From 3-1-20CM-4-69-9 sp963833655 (GTDB lineage: Bacteria; Actinomycetota; Thermoleophilia; Gaiellales; Gaiellaceae), in contig CAWHYL010000006.1 of assembly GCA_963833655.1 (NCBI GenBank), positions 1 through 64,000 on the forward strand: DNA of 64,000 bases, given 5' to 3'. Made by a program: the position numbers and the translations under genes. The notes below the pieces were generated by a model. It saw nothing but the letters and a program-made list of their open reading frames with translations, made no database searches and had not been told where the DNA came from. Below, piece after piece: positions 25,756-34,306 of the stretch; position 1 is the stretch's first letter; each line of letters opens with the position of its first letter.

Positions 25756-27093
25756 GTTGTGCGGCCCGTTCCCGTTCAGTCGCAGGACGACCCGCGTGCC
25801 GCCGCCGTCCGCGTGCTCCGCGACGACAGTGCCGCCGTGCGCCTGTGCGACCTGCCGCACGATTGCGAGCCCGAGCCCGGAGCCGGGCAGCCCGCGCGCC
25901 GACGGCGCGCGGTAGAACCGGTCGAACACGTACGGGAGATCTTCGTCGTCGATCCCCGGCCCGTGGTCGCGCACAGTGACCGTGCCGCCGTGCACCCCGA
26001 CCTCGACGCTGCCGCCGGCCGGGCTCCATTTCGCCGCATTGTCGAGCAGGTTCGCGACCGCGCGCTCGAGCGTCGACGGCACACCGTGCACGACGGACTC
26101 GTGCAGGTCGGTGACGAACTCGATGCCCGGCCGGTTGCGTCGTACTCGTTCCACCGCGTCTTCTGCCAGCAGGTCGAGCCGCACCTCCTCCGGTTCCGCG
26201 ATGTGCTGCTCGCCGCGCGCGAGGTCGATCAGCTCGGAGATGAGCGTCGTCATCTCTCCCAGCTGCTCGACGACGTCGTTCAGGAGGCGCTCGCGTTCGC
26301 CGGGCGGGAGCGTCCTGTCGCTCGCGAGCACCTCGATGTTCGTGCGAAGGCTCGTCAGCGGGGTCCGGAGCTCGTGCGACGCGTCGGCGACGAGCTGGCG
26401 TTGCGCACGCGTCGACTCCTCCAGCGCGCCAAGCATTGCGTTGAAGCTCGCAGCCAGGCGCGCGAGCTCGTCGCGGCCTGTGACGTCGATGCGCTGCGAG
26501 AGGTCACCGGTCTCGGTGACGGTCTCCGCCGTCGACGTCAGCCGTCGCACGGGCGCGAGCGCGGCGCGCGCGACCAGTAGCCCGAGCGCCGCGGCGATTG
26601 CGATGCCGCCGCCCGCGATCAGAATCAGCCAGGTCTCGATCTGCGAGAGGGAGTGATCGACCTCAGTGAGCGGACGCACGACTTGCACGGCGACGCCGCC
26701 GATGGGGAAGGTGATCATCCGGACATGCGTGTTCGAGACGTGCGCATCGCGGAGGAACGCTTCGGCCTGACCGCGCGCCACGGCGATGTCCCGGCCGTCG
26801 ACCGGCAGGGGCGTCGGTGCGCCCCCACCGCCGATCGCGAGCACCTGCCCACTTGGCTTGACGACCTGTGGATAGCCGGGCGCTCCGCCCAGCTGAGCCG
26901 TCAGGTGGAAGAGCCCGCGCAAGATGTCATCGGGGGGCGTTTGCTGAAGCTCGACGGCGCTGTGGCGGAGGCTCGAGTCGATCGGCCCGCGCAGCTGCTG
27001 CTTCACGACGAAGTAGACGGCGAACGAGGCGGCCACGATCGCGAGCGCGACCGCAGCCGCGGCGACGATCGCCAACCGTGCGCGGAAGCTCAT
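25750..27093 (-). CDS. sensor histidine kinase (MprB-like)
   Basis: 447 residues from ATG 27093, overlapping the regulator stop as ATGA. A membrane helix near residues 7-30, an extracytoplasmic sensor domain of about 130 residues and a second helix ('IETWLILIAGGGIAIAAALGLLVA') are followed by HAMP, HisKA (SHELRTPLTSLRTNIEVL) and HATPase with 'DNAAKWSP', 'DHGPGID' and 'GSGLGLAIVRQVA'. Topology and partner type match MprB, an envelope-stress kinase next to an HtrA protease in mycobacteria. The nearby HtrA gene supports that comparison. Confidence 0.93.
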   Translation of the reverse strand: MSFRARLAIVAAAAVALAIVAASFAVYFVVKQQLRGPIDSSLRHSAVELQQTPPDDILRGLFHLTAQLGGAPGYPQVVKPSGQVLAIGGGGAPTPLPVDGRDIAVARGQAEAFLRDAHVSNTHVRMITFPIGGVAVQVVRPLTEVDHSLSQIETWLILIAGGGIAIAAALGLLVARAALAPVRRLTSTAETVTETGDLSQRIDVTGRDELARLAASFNAMLGALEESTRAQRQLVADASHELRTPLTSLRTNIEVLASDRTLPPGERERLLNDVVEQLGEMTTLISELIDLARGEQHIAEPEEVRLDLLAEDAVERVRRNRPGIEFVTDLHESVVHGVPSTLERAVANLLDNAAKWSPAGGSVEVGVHGGTVTVRDHGPGIDDEDLPYVFDRFYRAPSARGLPGSGLGLAIVRQVAQAHGGTVVAEHADGGGTRVVLRLNGNGPHNS

Positions 27094-27773
27094 TGCTCCC
27101 GCAGTGCGTACCCGACGCCGCGGACCGTGTGGATGAGGCGCGGTTCGCCGCCGGCTTCGGTCTTCCTCCGCAGATAGCCGATGTAGACGTCGAGGGAGTT
27201 CGACGCGAAGCCGAAGTCGTAGCCCCACACGCGCTCGAAGATGATCGAGCGGGTCAACACCTGGCGAGGATTGCGGAGGAAGAGCTCGAGCAGCGCGAAC
27301 TCCGTTCGCGTCAGGTCGATCAACCGGCCGCCACGGCGAACCTCGCGCGTACCGAGGTCGAGCGTGAGATCGGCGAACGAGAGCACCTCACCGCCGCCGT
27401 CCGTATCCGCGGCGCGCCGCAGGAGCGCGCGGATCCGCGCGAGCAGCTCCTCGAGCGCGAACGGCTTCGTCACGTAGTCGTCGGCGCCGGCATCCAGCCC
27501 GGCGACGCGGTTCTCGACTTCGTCGCGGGCCGTCAGCATCAGCACCGGGACGTGGTTGCCGGACGCGCGAAGTCGCCGGCACACCTCGAGGCCGTTGACG
27601 CCCGGCATCAGCACGTCGAGGATGACCGCGTCGGGCTGCGGTTCGTCGCGGCCGAGCGCCGACAACGCCTCGCTGCCGTCGCCGGCGAGCTCGATCTCGT
27701 AGCCCTCCAGCTCCAGGGCGCGGCGAAGGGATTCGCGCACGGCGCGTTCGTCGTCGACGACGAGGATCTTCAC
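27090..27773 (-). CDS. OmpR-family response regulator (MprA-like)
   Basis: 227 residues from GTG 27773. The receiver has Asp7-Asp8, phospho-acceptor Asp53 (LDVLMPG) and Lys in 'TKPFALEEL'. The winged-helix output domain ends 'SLDVYIGYLRRKTEAGGEPRLIHTVRGVGYALRE'. It is first in an operon with its kinase and has two TCTTAG-type repeats immediately upstream, consistent with autoregulation. The same repeats precede three other genes around it, which I take as its regulon. Confidence 0.94.
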   Translation of the reverse strand: MKILVVDDERAVRESLRRALELEGYEIELAGDGSEALSALGRDEPQPDAVILDVLMPGVNGLEVCRRLRASGNHVPVLMLTARDEVENRVAGLDAGADDYVTKPFALEELLARIRALLRRAADTDGGGEVLSFADLTLDLGTREVRRGGRLIDLTRTEFALLELFLRNPRQVLTRSIIFERVWGYDFGFASNSLDVYIGYLRRKTEAGGEPRLIHTVRGVGYALREQ

Positions 27774-27795
27774 GGGGCCATTTTGGCGAGAAAGA

Positions 27796-27812
27796 CTAAG
27801 AAGCCGCTAAGG
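27796..27812 (-). promoter_or_regulatory. two TCTTAG-type repeats, 11-bp period (operator of the regulator gene)
   Basis: Minus strand: CCTTAG at 27812-27807 and TCTTAG at 27801-27796, 11 bp apart. The last copy ends 22 bp before the GTG at 27773. The upstream copy overlaps the stop codon of the zinc-peptidase gene. A CAAAAT sequence 7-12 bases before the start codon could be a -10 element if the mRNA is leaderless. Confidence 0.7.
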
Positions 27813-28952
27813 CTTCGAGACCGCGAGCCGGAAGGAGCCGCGTCCCTGCAGCTCCGTCACACGCACGCGATATGCGCGGGTACCGCAGACGCTCGTCGAG
27901 CGCGCCAGCGTGCCGGAGCCGGTGACGTGCGCGACGCGCGTCGAAGACGAGAGCACGTCGAAGGACACCCGCAGTCCGCGCGACGTTCCGAGCGTCAGCT
28001 TCATCGCACCGTCGAGCGGCGTGGAGACCGTGAACGTGCGCGTCCTCGAGCGGGCGGTAAGGGCGCCCTTGAGCGTCGACGTCGTGTTCGTCGTCCACGG
28101 CGTCGTCACGTCTTGCTCGGCCGCGGTCAGCGCGGCGCTCGGCGGGTACAGCGACTGGGCGACGATCTCCCACGGGCTCTCCGGCAGTCCGAGCCTGCGC
28201 TGGTTGAGGACGCGGTACGTCTCGGCCCAGGCCTCGCCCGGGTTCTGCTGGTAGCGCACCGGATCCTCGGCGCCGGGATACAGGCGACCCTGCTTCGCCG
28301 CAGCGCACACCTGCATCGAAGACGCCCACTGCTTCGGGCCCCAGTCGAGCGCAGCCCACGGCGCGTTCGAGCGGTTGGCGGCGACGTGGTGCCCGTACTC
28401 GTGCGTGATCACGGCTTCCGCCGAGAGCGAGGAGCTCGGATCCTGGCCGGGCGCGTAGAGCAGCGCGCCCCGGTCGCTGTAGCAGGCGAGCGCGTCCTGG
28501 CCGCAGATGCGCGAGATCTCGCTGTCGGTCGACAGCATCACCGTCACCTTCGAGAGCTCGGATCCGTGGACGAGCGAGGCGAGGAAGTCGGCCCAGCGCT
28601 GCCCGAGCGCGGGATCCATCGGATACGCAGTCGACGCGTAGACCGTCACGCTCTCGCCGGTTGACGCCTTGTAGACGCCGCCCCAGTAGCCGTTCGGCGC
28701 CTGCGCGAGCGCCCGCGTCGCCGGCGGGCTGATCAGGCTGTCGCGAATCGGCTGGTCGGCCCGCCCGATCTGATCGAGCTGCGGCGACTTCAGGCGCGCC
28801 GTCGGCGCCGCCTGTGCAGCCGCCGCGGCCGCCAGGGCGGTGACGGCAGCAGCGGCGCACAGCATCAGCCAACGGGCGGAGGGGGAACTGCCCGCCCGAC
28901 GTGGTCGTCGCGGGTGGAGGGTCGCTTGGTGTTCCAGACGCCACGAGTCCAC
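27807..28952 (-). CDS. secreted zinc metallopeptidase (HExxH)
   Basis: 381 residues from GTG 28952. A long basic N-terminus and hydrophobic stretch (about 28-48) form a signal peptide or anchor. The zinc motif is His184-Glu185-x-x-His188 in 'VITHEYGHH', with Glu240 or Glu244 in 'NPGEAWAETYR' a likely third ligand, as in gluzincins. The C-terminal 110 residues are a beta-rich domain. Cysteines are few and may form disulphides. Three TCTTAG-type repeats sit upstream. Likely role: extracytoplasmic proteolysis under envelope stress. The peptidase family is not identified. Confidence 0.8.
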   Translation of the reverse strand: MDSWRLEHQATLHPRRPRRAGSSPSARWLMLCAAAAVTALAAAAAAQAAPTARLKSPQLDQIGRADQPIRDSLISPPATRALAQAPNGYWGGVYKASTGESVTVYASTAYPMDPALGQRWADFLASLVHGSELSKVTVMLSTDSEISRICGQDALACYSDRGALLYAPGQDPSSSLSAEAVITHEYGHHVAANRSNAPWAALDWGPKQWASSMQVCAAAKQGRLYPGAEDPVRYQQNPGEAWAETYRVLNQRRLGLPESPWEIVAQSLYPPSAALTAAEQDVTTPWTTNTTSTLKGALTARSRTRTFTVSTPLDGAMKLTLGTSRGLRVSFDVLSSSTRVAHVTGSGTLARSTSVCGTRAYRVRVTELQGRGSFRLAVSKP

Positions 28953-28974
28953 TAGCAGAGGCTGTCACCCCGCC

Positions 28975-29002
28975 CTAAGACGGCGCTAAGACGCTCGTAA
29001 GA
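28975..29002 (-). promoter_or_regulatory. three TCTTAG-type repeats, 11-bp period (operator of the zinc-peptidase gene)
   Basis: Minus strand: TCTTAC at 29002-28997, TCTTAG at 28991-28986 and TCTTAG at 28980-28975, each 11 bp apart. The last copy ends 22 bp before the GTG at 28952, the same offset as at the other three promoters. Confidence 0.78.
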
Positions 29003-29018
29003 ACTTTGTGAGGCGACG

Positions 29019-29057
29019 TCTTAACGAGTTCTTACCCGCGTTTCAGCCGGGTCTTAG
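29019..29057 (+). promoter_or_regulatory. TCTTAR repeats, 11-bp period (operator of the HtrA gene)
   Basis: Plus strand: TCTTAA 29019-29024, TCTTAC 29030-29035 and TCTTAG 29052-29057. A weak TTTCAG at 29041-29046 occupies the missing register, so all sit on one 11-bp grid. The last copy ends 22 bp before ATG 29080. TGTCAT at 29068-29073 could serve as -10 of a leaderless transcript. Together with 28975-29002 this makes a divergent double operator. Confidence 0.78.
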
Positions 29058-29079
29058 GCCGGACCGGTGTCATGCAGGC

Positions 29080-30144
29080 ATGAAAACACGTCGCTCCCTC
29101 CTCATCCTCTCAGCGGCGGTCGTCGCCGGCGCCCTCATCGGCGCCGGCGGCGGCGTCGGGACGTATGCCGCTCTTTCCGGGGACCACAAGACCGTCGTTC
29201 GGCAGGTGCCGGTCTCGGACTCCCAGCCGGCCGCATCGACGACCGGGCTCTCGGTCAACTCCATCTACAAACGCACGTACCGCGGTGTCGTCGACGTCAA
29301 GGTCAATTCGCAGACGTCCGATGCGTTCGGCGGGAGCCGCTCGCAGTCGGCGGAAGGCTCCGGCTTCGTCTACGACACCAGCGGCCACGTCATCACGAAC
29401 CAGCACGTCGTCGACGGTGCGACCTCGGTGCGCGTGACGTTCTGGAACGGCAAGACGTACGGCGCGCACGTCGTCGGCACCGACCCGTCGACGGATCTCG
29501 CGGTACTGAAGGTCGACGCGCCGTCCACGGTTCTGTACCCGCTCGCGCTCGACGATTCGAACAAGGTGCAGGTCGGCGACAACGTCGTCGCGATCGGCTC
29601 GCCCTTCGGCCTGTCCGAGACGGTGACGGCCGGGATCGTCAGCGCGCTGCACCGGCAGATGACGTCGCCGAACAACTTCGCGATCGACGACTCCATCCAG
29701 ACGGATGCCGCCATCAACCACGGCAACTCCGGCGGCCCGCTGCTCGACGACCAGGCGCACGTCATCGGCGTGAACGCCCAGATCGAGAGCGACTCCGGCG
29801 GCAGTGACGGCGTCGGGTTCGCGATTCCGTCGAACACGATCAAGTCGATCGCGTCGCAGCTGATCTCGAACGGGAAGGCGCAGCATGCCTATCTCGGCGT
29901 CGAGCTCGGCAGCAACACGGCGTCCGCGCGTGTCGTCTCCGTCAGGTCGGGGACGCCCGCCGCGAAGGCCAAGCTGCGCGCCGAGGACGTGATCACGTCG
30001 CTTGCCGGGACGAAGATCTCGACCTCGGACGAGCTCCGTTCCGCGATCAGCTCGCACAAGCCGGGGGACAAGGTCACCGTGACGTTCACCCGCAACGGGA
30101 CAAGGCACACCGTCTCGCTGACCCTGGCGAGCCGGCCCTCGTAG
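29080..30144 (+). CDS. htrA: HtrA-family serine protease with PDZ domain
   Basis: 354 residues from ATG 29080; earlier in-frame codons cover the operator. A membrane anchor at residues 6-30 precedes a trypsin-like domain with catalytic triad His109 (ITNQHVV), Asp139 (STDLAVL) and Ser217 (HGNSGGPLL). One PDZ domain follows (about 265-350). Membrane-tethered HtrA proteases degrade or refold damaged envelope proteins. Position opposite an MprAB-like pair mirrors mycobacterial mprAB-pepD. The upstream TCTTAR repeats make it a predicted regulon member. Confidence 0.95.
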   Translation: MKTRRSLLILSAAVVAGALIGAGGGVGTYAALSGDHKTVVRQVPVSDSQPAASTTGLSVNSIYKRTYRGVVDVKVNSQTSDAFGGSRSQSAEGSGFVYDTSGHVITNQHVVDGATSVRVTFWNGKTYGAHVVGTDPSTDLAVLKVDAPSTVLYPLALDDSNKVQVGDNVVAIGSPFGLSETVTAGIVSALHRQMTSPNNFAIDDSIQTDAAINHGNSGGPLLDDQAHVIGVNAQIESDSGGSDGVGFAIPSNTIKSIASQLISNGKAQHAYLGVELGSNTASARVVSVRSGTPAAKAKLRAEDVITSLAGTKISTSDELRSAISSHKPGDKVTVTFTRNGTRHTVSLTLASRPS

Positions 30145-30177
30145 TTTCGGCAGGGGCGAGCGAGGCATCCAAGCCAT

Positions 30178-31230
30178 GTGCGCGTCGTGGTCACGGGAGC
30201 CAGCGGCAATGTCGGCACGAGCGTCCTCCAGGCGCTCGCCGGCGAGCACACCGTCGACTCGGTCGTCGGTGTCGCTCGCCGGTTGCCGGAGCTCGACTTC
30301 CCGAAGACAGAGTGGACGACAGCCGACGTCGCGGAATCGGACCTCGTCCGGCTCTTCCGCGGCGCCGACGCCGTCGTCCACCTTGCCTGGCTGATCCAGC
30401 CGGCGCGCGACCCGTCCTATCTCTGGCGCACCAACGTCGAGGGGTCGACGCGCGTGTTCCGCGCCGTCGCGGACGCCGGTGTCCCGGCGCTCGTGCACGC
30501 GTCGTCCATCGCCGCCTACTCCCCGGGGCCGAAGGACCGCGCCGTCGACGAGAGCTGGCCGACCGAGGGCGTGCGGACGAACGAGTACTCGCGCGAGAAG
30601 GTGGAGGTGGAGCGGCGACTCGACCGCTTCGAGCGCGAGCACCCGGTCGTCCGCGTCGTCCGCCTTCGCCCCGCGCTGATCTTCAAGCGTGAGTCCGCTT
30701 CCGGGCAGCGGCGGCTCTTCGGCGGGCCGTTCGTCGCGGGATCGCTGCTCCGCCGTGGGCTCGTTCCGTTCGTGCCCGACATCCGGCAGCTCTCGTTCCA
30801 GGCTGTGCACTCGTACGACGTCGGTAACGCCTACCGGCTCGCCGTCGTCGACGGCGCCCGCGGCGCGTTCAACATCGCGGCGCCGCCGCCCCTCGATCTG
30901 ACGACGATCGCTCGCCTGCTGCACGCGCGGACGTTCCCGCTTTCCGCGCGGACTGCTCGTGCGCTGGCGTCCGCGGCGTTCCGCGCCCGGCTCTCGCCGC
31001 TGCCGCCGGACTGGCTCGACATGGGCCTGGCCGCACCGCTGCTCGACACGACGCGTGCGCGCGAGCAGCTCGGCTGGTCGCCGAAGCACAGCGGCGAAGA
31101 TGCGATCGCCGACCTGATCACGGGACTGCGGGAAGGTGCCGGGCTCGAAACGCCGCCGCTTTCGCCCGCGACGGGCGGCCCGGCGCGCAGACGCGAGCTC
31201 GCGGGGGGCCTCGGACAGCGCGAGCGGTAG
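30178..31230 (+). CDS. NAD(P)-dependent epimerase/dehydratase (extended SDR)
   Basis: 350 residues from GTG 30178. The Rossmann motif is 'VTGASGNVGTSVL'. The catalytic Ser-Tyr-Lys set appears as 'VHASSIAAYSPG' and 'NEYSREKVEVE'. A C-terminal substrate domain is followed by a basic, Gly/Pro/Arg-rich tail that overlaps no recognised domain. It is likely a nucleotide-sugar epimerase or a related oxidoreductase; the substrate is unknown. It ends 10 bp before the FtsX permease gene, so it may be co-transcribed. Confidence 0.85.
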   Translation: MRVVVTGASGNVGTSVLQALAGEHTVDSVVGVARRLPELDFPKTEWTTADVAESDLVRLFRGADAVVHLAWLIQPARDPSYLWRTNVEGSTRVFRAVADAGVPALVHASSIAAYSPGPKDRAVDESWPTEGVRTNEYSREKVEVERRLDRFEREHPVVRVVRLRPALIFKRESASGQRRLFGGPFVAGSLLRRGLVPFVPDIRQLSFQAVHSYDVGNAYRLAVVDGARGAFNIAAPPPLDLTTIARLLHARTFPLSARTARALASAAFRARLSPLPPDWLDMGLAAPLLDTTRAREQLGWSPKHSGEDAIADLITGLREGAGLETPPLSPATGGPARRRELAGGLGQRER

Positions 31231-31240
31231 TTTCAGCGCC

Positions 31241-34200
31241 GTGACGGCGCTGCGACGTTTCGCGTATCCGGTTCGGCTCGCGTGGGCGCGGCTGACGCGC
31301 CGCGGCGAGCGCGTGCTGCTCGTCCTCTTCGGGATTGCTGCCGGCGCCGCGCTCCTTGCCGCGGTGCTGGCCGGCAGCCTCGTCGCGCAGGATCGGAGCG
31401 TCGAGCGCGCGACGGCTCGTGTTCCGGCCGAGGATCGAACGGTACGGCTTGTCTGGGGAGGGATCGCGAGCGGCCCGGGAACGGACGTCGACCGGCTCGA
31501 CGCCAGGTCACGGCGAGCGCTCGCCGGGCTCGTCGAGTCGCCAACGCGGGCGATGCTCTTTCGCACCTCCCAGGCGAACGGCCATCTGTTCGATCTCGGA
31601 GCGGTCGACGGGCTGTCTCGCTACGTCCATGTCCTCTCGGGACGGCTGCCGCAGCGGTGCGTGCCGTCGCGCTGCGAGGTGCTCGAGCTCGGTGGGTCAG
31701 GGCCGGTGCCGAAGCTCGCCGGCCTGAAGCTCGCCGTGGTCGGCAGGGCGACGCTCGACTCGCCGCTGCCGTTCGGGAACCTGATCACGCGGGAGACGTA
31801 CGCATCGGTGCTGAGCTCGGCGCTTCTCTACCACACCGCCCCGACGCCACCGCTGCTGCTCGCGAGCGGCGTGCGCGATCTCGCGCGCGTTCCGTTGTTC
31901 GTCCCCACGTTCCGCAGCTACACGTGGGCGGCGCCGCTCCGGCCGGGCTCCGTGCATCCGTGGTCGATCGACGAGTTCTCGCGAGACGTCACGCAGACGA
32001 GGTCCGCGCTCCAGGCGAAGTCGCTGCGCTTCGACCTGACCGCCCCACTCGCGGAGCTGCACGCCGCGAACGAGAACGGCAAGGTCGCGGCGCGGCGGCT
32101 CCTGCTCATCGGCGGCGAGGCCGCGGCACTCCTGCTCGCCTTCGCGGTGTTGGCGGCAACGGGGCTGCGTCGTGACACCGAGGCGCAATGGCAGCGGCTC
32201 ACGTGGTTCGGCGCGCGGCGCTGGCAGCTGGCGGTCGGGTCGATCGCCGAAGCCGGTGCCGTCGCGGGCGTCGGCGCGCTCGCAGGATGGGCCGTCGGCA
32301 CCGGGATCGGCGCTCTCGTCGCAGGCCGCGCCGGCGTCCCGGCCGGCGCCGTCCTCGCCCATTCGGTCGTGTCGTGGCGCGGCGTCGCGCTCGCGGCACT
32401 GATCGCCGTCGCGGCGTCGCTCGTCGTGCTGCTGTCGCTCCGCGCCGGCGCCGGCCGCGTTGTCGACGTCGCCGCAGTCGGCGCGCTCGTCGCCGTGGTG
32501 CTCGCAGTCGTGCGCGGCGCGGCGAACACGTCGGCGCTGGCGAACGAGCGCGGCACCGGCGCCGTGCTGCTCCTGCTGCCCGCATTGATCGTGTTCGTTT
32601 CTGCTGTTGTCTGGGCGCGCATCCTGACTCCCGCACTCCGCGCGCTCGAACGGCATGGCCGGAACGCCGCGGTTCCGGTGCGACTTGCCGCACTCTCGCT
32701 CGCGCGCAATCCCGGACGCGCGGCCGTCGCCGTCGCCTTCCTCGTGGTCAGCCTCGGGCTCGCGCTGTTCGCGGAGACGTACCGGTCGACGCTTGCACGC
32801 GGCGAGACGGACCAGGCGGCGTTCGCCATCCCAGCCGACTTCGTCGTGCGCGAAGACCTGACGAAGCTCGTGCCCGTGTTCCAGGCGGCACCGCTCCCGC
32901 GCTTTCAGGCGCTCGCTCATGCGACGCCGGTGCTACGGCTGAGCGGCAACGTCCCCCGGCTCGAGGGCTCGCCGGGCTTCACCGTGCTGGGGATTCCGGC
33001 GCGCGACCTGACGAGCGTGCGCTGGCGTGGCGACTACTCGTCGCTCTCGCGCCGGGAGCTCGCCCAGCGGCTGGCGCCGGCAGGACGCGTCGCAGTCCAG
33101 GGCGTGCGACTGCCGCAGGATGCCCGGCGCCTCGTGCTCCCGTTTCGCGCACGCGGTGACGAGGTTGCGCTGCGCGCCGTCGTCATCACACCTACCGGCG
33201 GCGCGGTCGGCATTCCGCTCGGCACGACGGCCGCGCGCCGTCTCGAAGCCGCCGTTCCCGCCGCAGCGCGCGGCGGGATGCTCGTCTCGTTCGTCTTCGA
33301 CCTCACGAACACCGGCCTGCACGGGGTTCCGAACGGCGGCATCAACGCGGCAGCGGTTGCGCGCGGGACGGTGCGCCTCGGCCGGCCGCGCGTCGACGGG
33401 AGAGCACTTCCGCTCGACTTCCGGCGCTGGGACGGCAGCGGCGGGATCGCGTCAAGCGGTCGCGGCACCCTCAGCTACCTCGTCACCGGCAACGACGTCG
33501 CCCGCTTTCGCGCGCACCAGCCGACCGACGACAAGCCGATCCCGATCGTCGCGTCGCCGACGCTCGCCGCGGCTGCGGGTCCCGGCGGCGTCCTGCCGAT
33601 CGACGTCGGCACCGGCACGGTGGTCGGACGGGTCGTCGGCACGGTCAGGCGCATCCCGACGGTCGACGAGGACGCCGTCATCGCGGACGGCCCGACGCTG
33701 GCGACGGCGCTCGCCGCGACGGCGCCCGGCAGTGGCTCCCCGAACGAGGTGTGGCTCGACGCCCCCGCGGGACACGAGGGGGCCGTCGCGGCGGCGCTAC
33801 GAGGGCCGCCTTTCGACGCACTCGACGTCCGCGCGCACGCGGCGCTCCTCGCCGACCTGCGGTCGGAGCCGCTCGCGCGGGGGACGCTGCTCACGCTCGC
33901 GGCGGCCGCGCTGGCAGCCCTCGCGCTCGCGCTCGTCGGCCTCCTTCTCGTCGTCGTCTCGGATCTGCGCGACGAGCGGGGTGAGCTGTTCGACCTGGAG
34001 GCACAGGGCGCAGCGCCTGCCACGCTCCGCCGGCACATCCGGCTGCGAACGATCTTCGTCGCGGTGTTCGGACTGCTCGGAGGGGTCGTGACCGGGATCG
34101 TCCTCGCCGCGCTCGTCGTCGCGCTCGTGACGTTGACGGCAGCGGCGGGACCGACGGAGCTGCCGCTGCTGCTCGGCGTCGACTGGCCGGTCGTCCTGCT

Positions 34201-34306
34201 CGGGCTGTTGCTGTACGTGGCGATCGCAGCTGCGGTCGTGTCCGCCGCGACACACCGGGCGTTTCGCGCGGACGTCGCCGGCCGCTTCGCAGAGGTGGAG
34301 ACGTGA
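31241..34306 (+). CDS. large FtsX-like ABC permease
   Basis: 1021 residues from GTG 31241. The first helix is 'VLLVLFGIAAGAALLAAVLAGSLVA'. A large extracytoplasmic domain follows, then a block of about six helices around residues 290-520, another long extracytoplasmic region and a last FtsX domain of three or four helices. 'LRRDTEAQWQRLTWFGARRW' and 'DLEAQGAAPATLRRHIRLR' are the ATPase-coupling loops. One chain probably forms the whole permease. Its TGA overlaps the GTG of the double ATPase gene, so both form one transporter. Substrate unknown. Confidence 0.85.
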   Translation: MTALRRFAYPVRLAWARLTRRGERVLLVLFGIAAGAALLAAVLAGSLVAQDRSVERATARVPAEDRTVRLVWGGIASGPGTDVDRLDARSRRALAGLVESPTRAMLFRTSQANGHLFDLGAVDGLSRYVHVLSGRLPQRCVPSRCEVLELGGSGPVPKLAGLKLAVVGRATLDSPLPFGNLITRETYASVLSSALLYHTAPTPPLLLASGVRDLARVPLFVPTFRSYTWAAPLRPGSVHPWSIDEFSRDVTQTRSALQAKSLRFDLTAPLAELHAANENGKVAARRLLLIGGEAAALLLAFAVLAATGLRRDTEAQWQRLTWFGARRWQLAVGSIAEAGAVAGVGALAGWAVGTGIGALVAGRAGVPAGAVLAHSVVSWRGVALAALIAVAASLVVLLSLRAGAGRVVDVAAVGALVAVVLAVVRGAANTSALANERGTGAVLLLLPALIVFVSAVVWARILTPALRALERHGRNAAVPVRLAALSLARNPGRAAVAVAFLVVSLGLALFAETYRSTLARGETDQAAFAIPADFVVREDLTKLVPVFQAAPLPRFQALAHATPVLRLSGNVPRLEGSPGFTVLGIPARDLTSVRWRGDYSSLSRRELAQRLAPAGRVAVQGVRLPQDARRLVLPFRARGDEVALRAVVITPTGGAVGIPLGTTAARRLEAAVPAAARGGMLVSFVFDLTNTGLHGVPNGGINAAAVARGTVRLGRPRVDGRALPLDFRRWDGSGGIASSGRGTLSYLVTGNDVARFRAHQPTDDKPIPIVASPTLAAAAGPGGVLPIDVGTGTVVGRVVGTVRRIPTVDEDAVIADGPTLATALAATAPGSGSPNEVWLDAPAGHEGAVAAALRGPPFDALDVRAHAALLADLRSEPLARGTLLTLAAAALAALALALVGLLLVVVSDLRDERGELFDLEAQGAAPATLRRHIRLRTIFVAVFGLLGGVVTGIVLAALVVALVTLTAAAGPTELPLLLGVDWPVVLLGLLLYVAIAAAVVSAATHRAFRADVAGRFAEVET

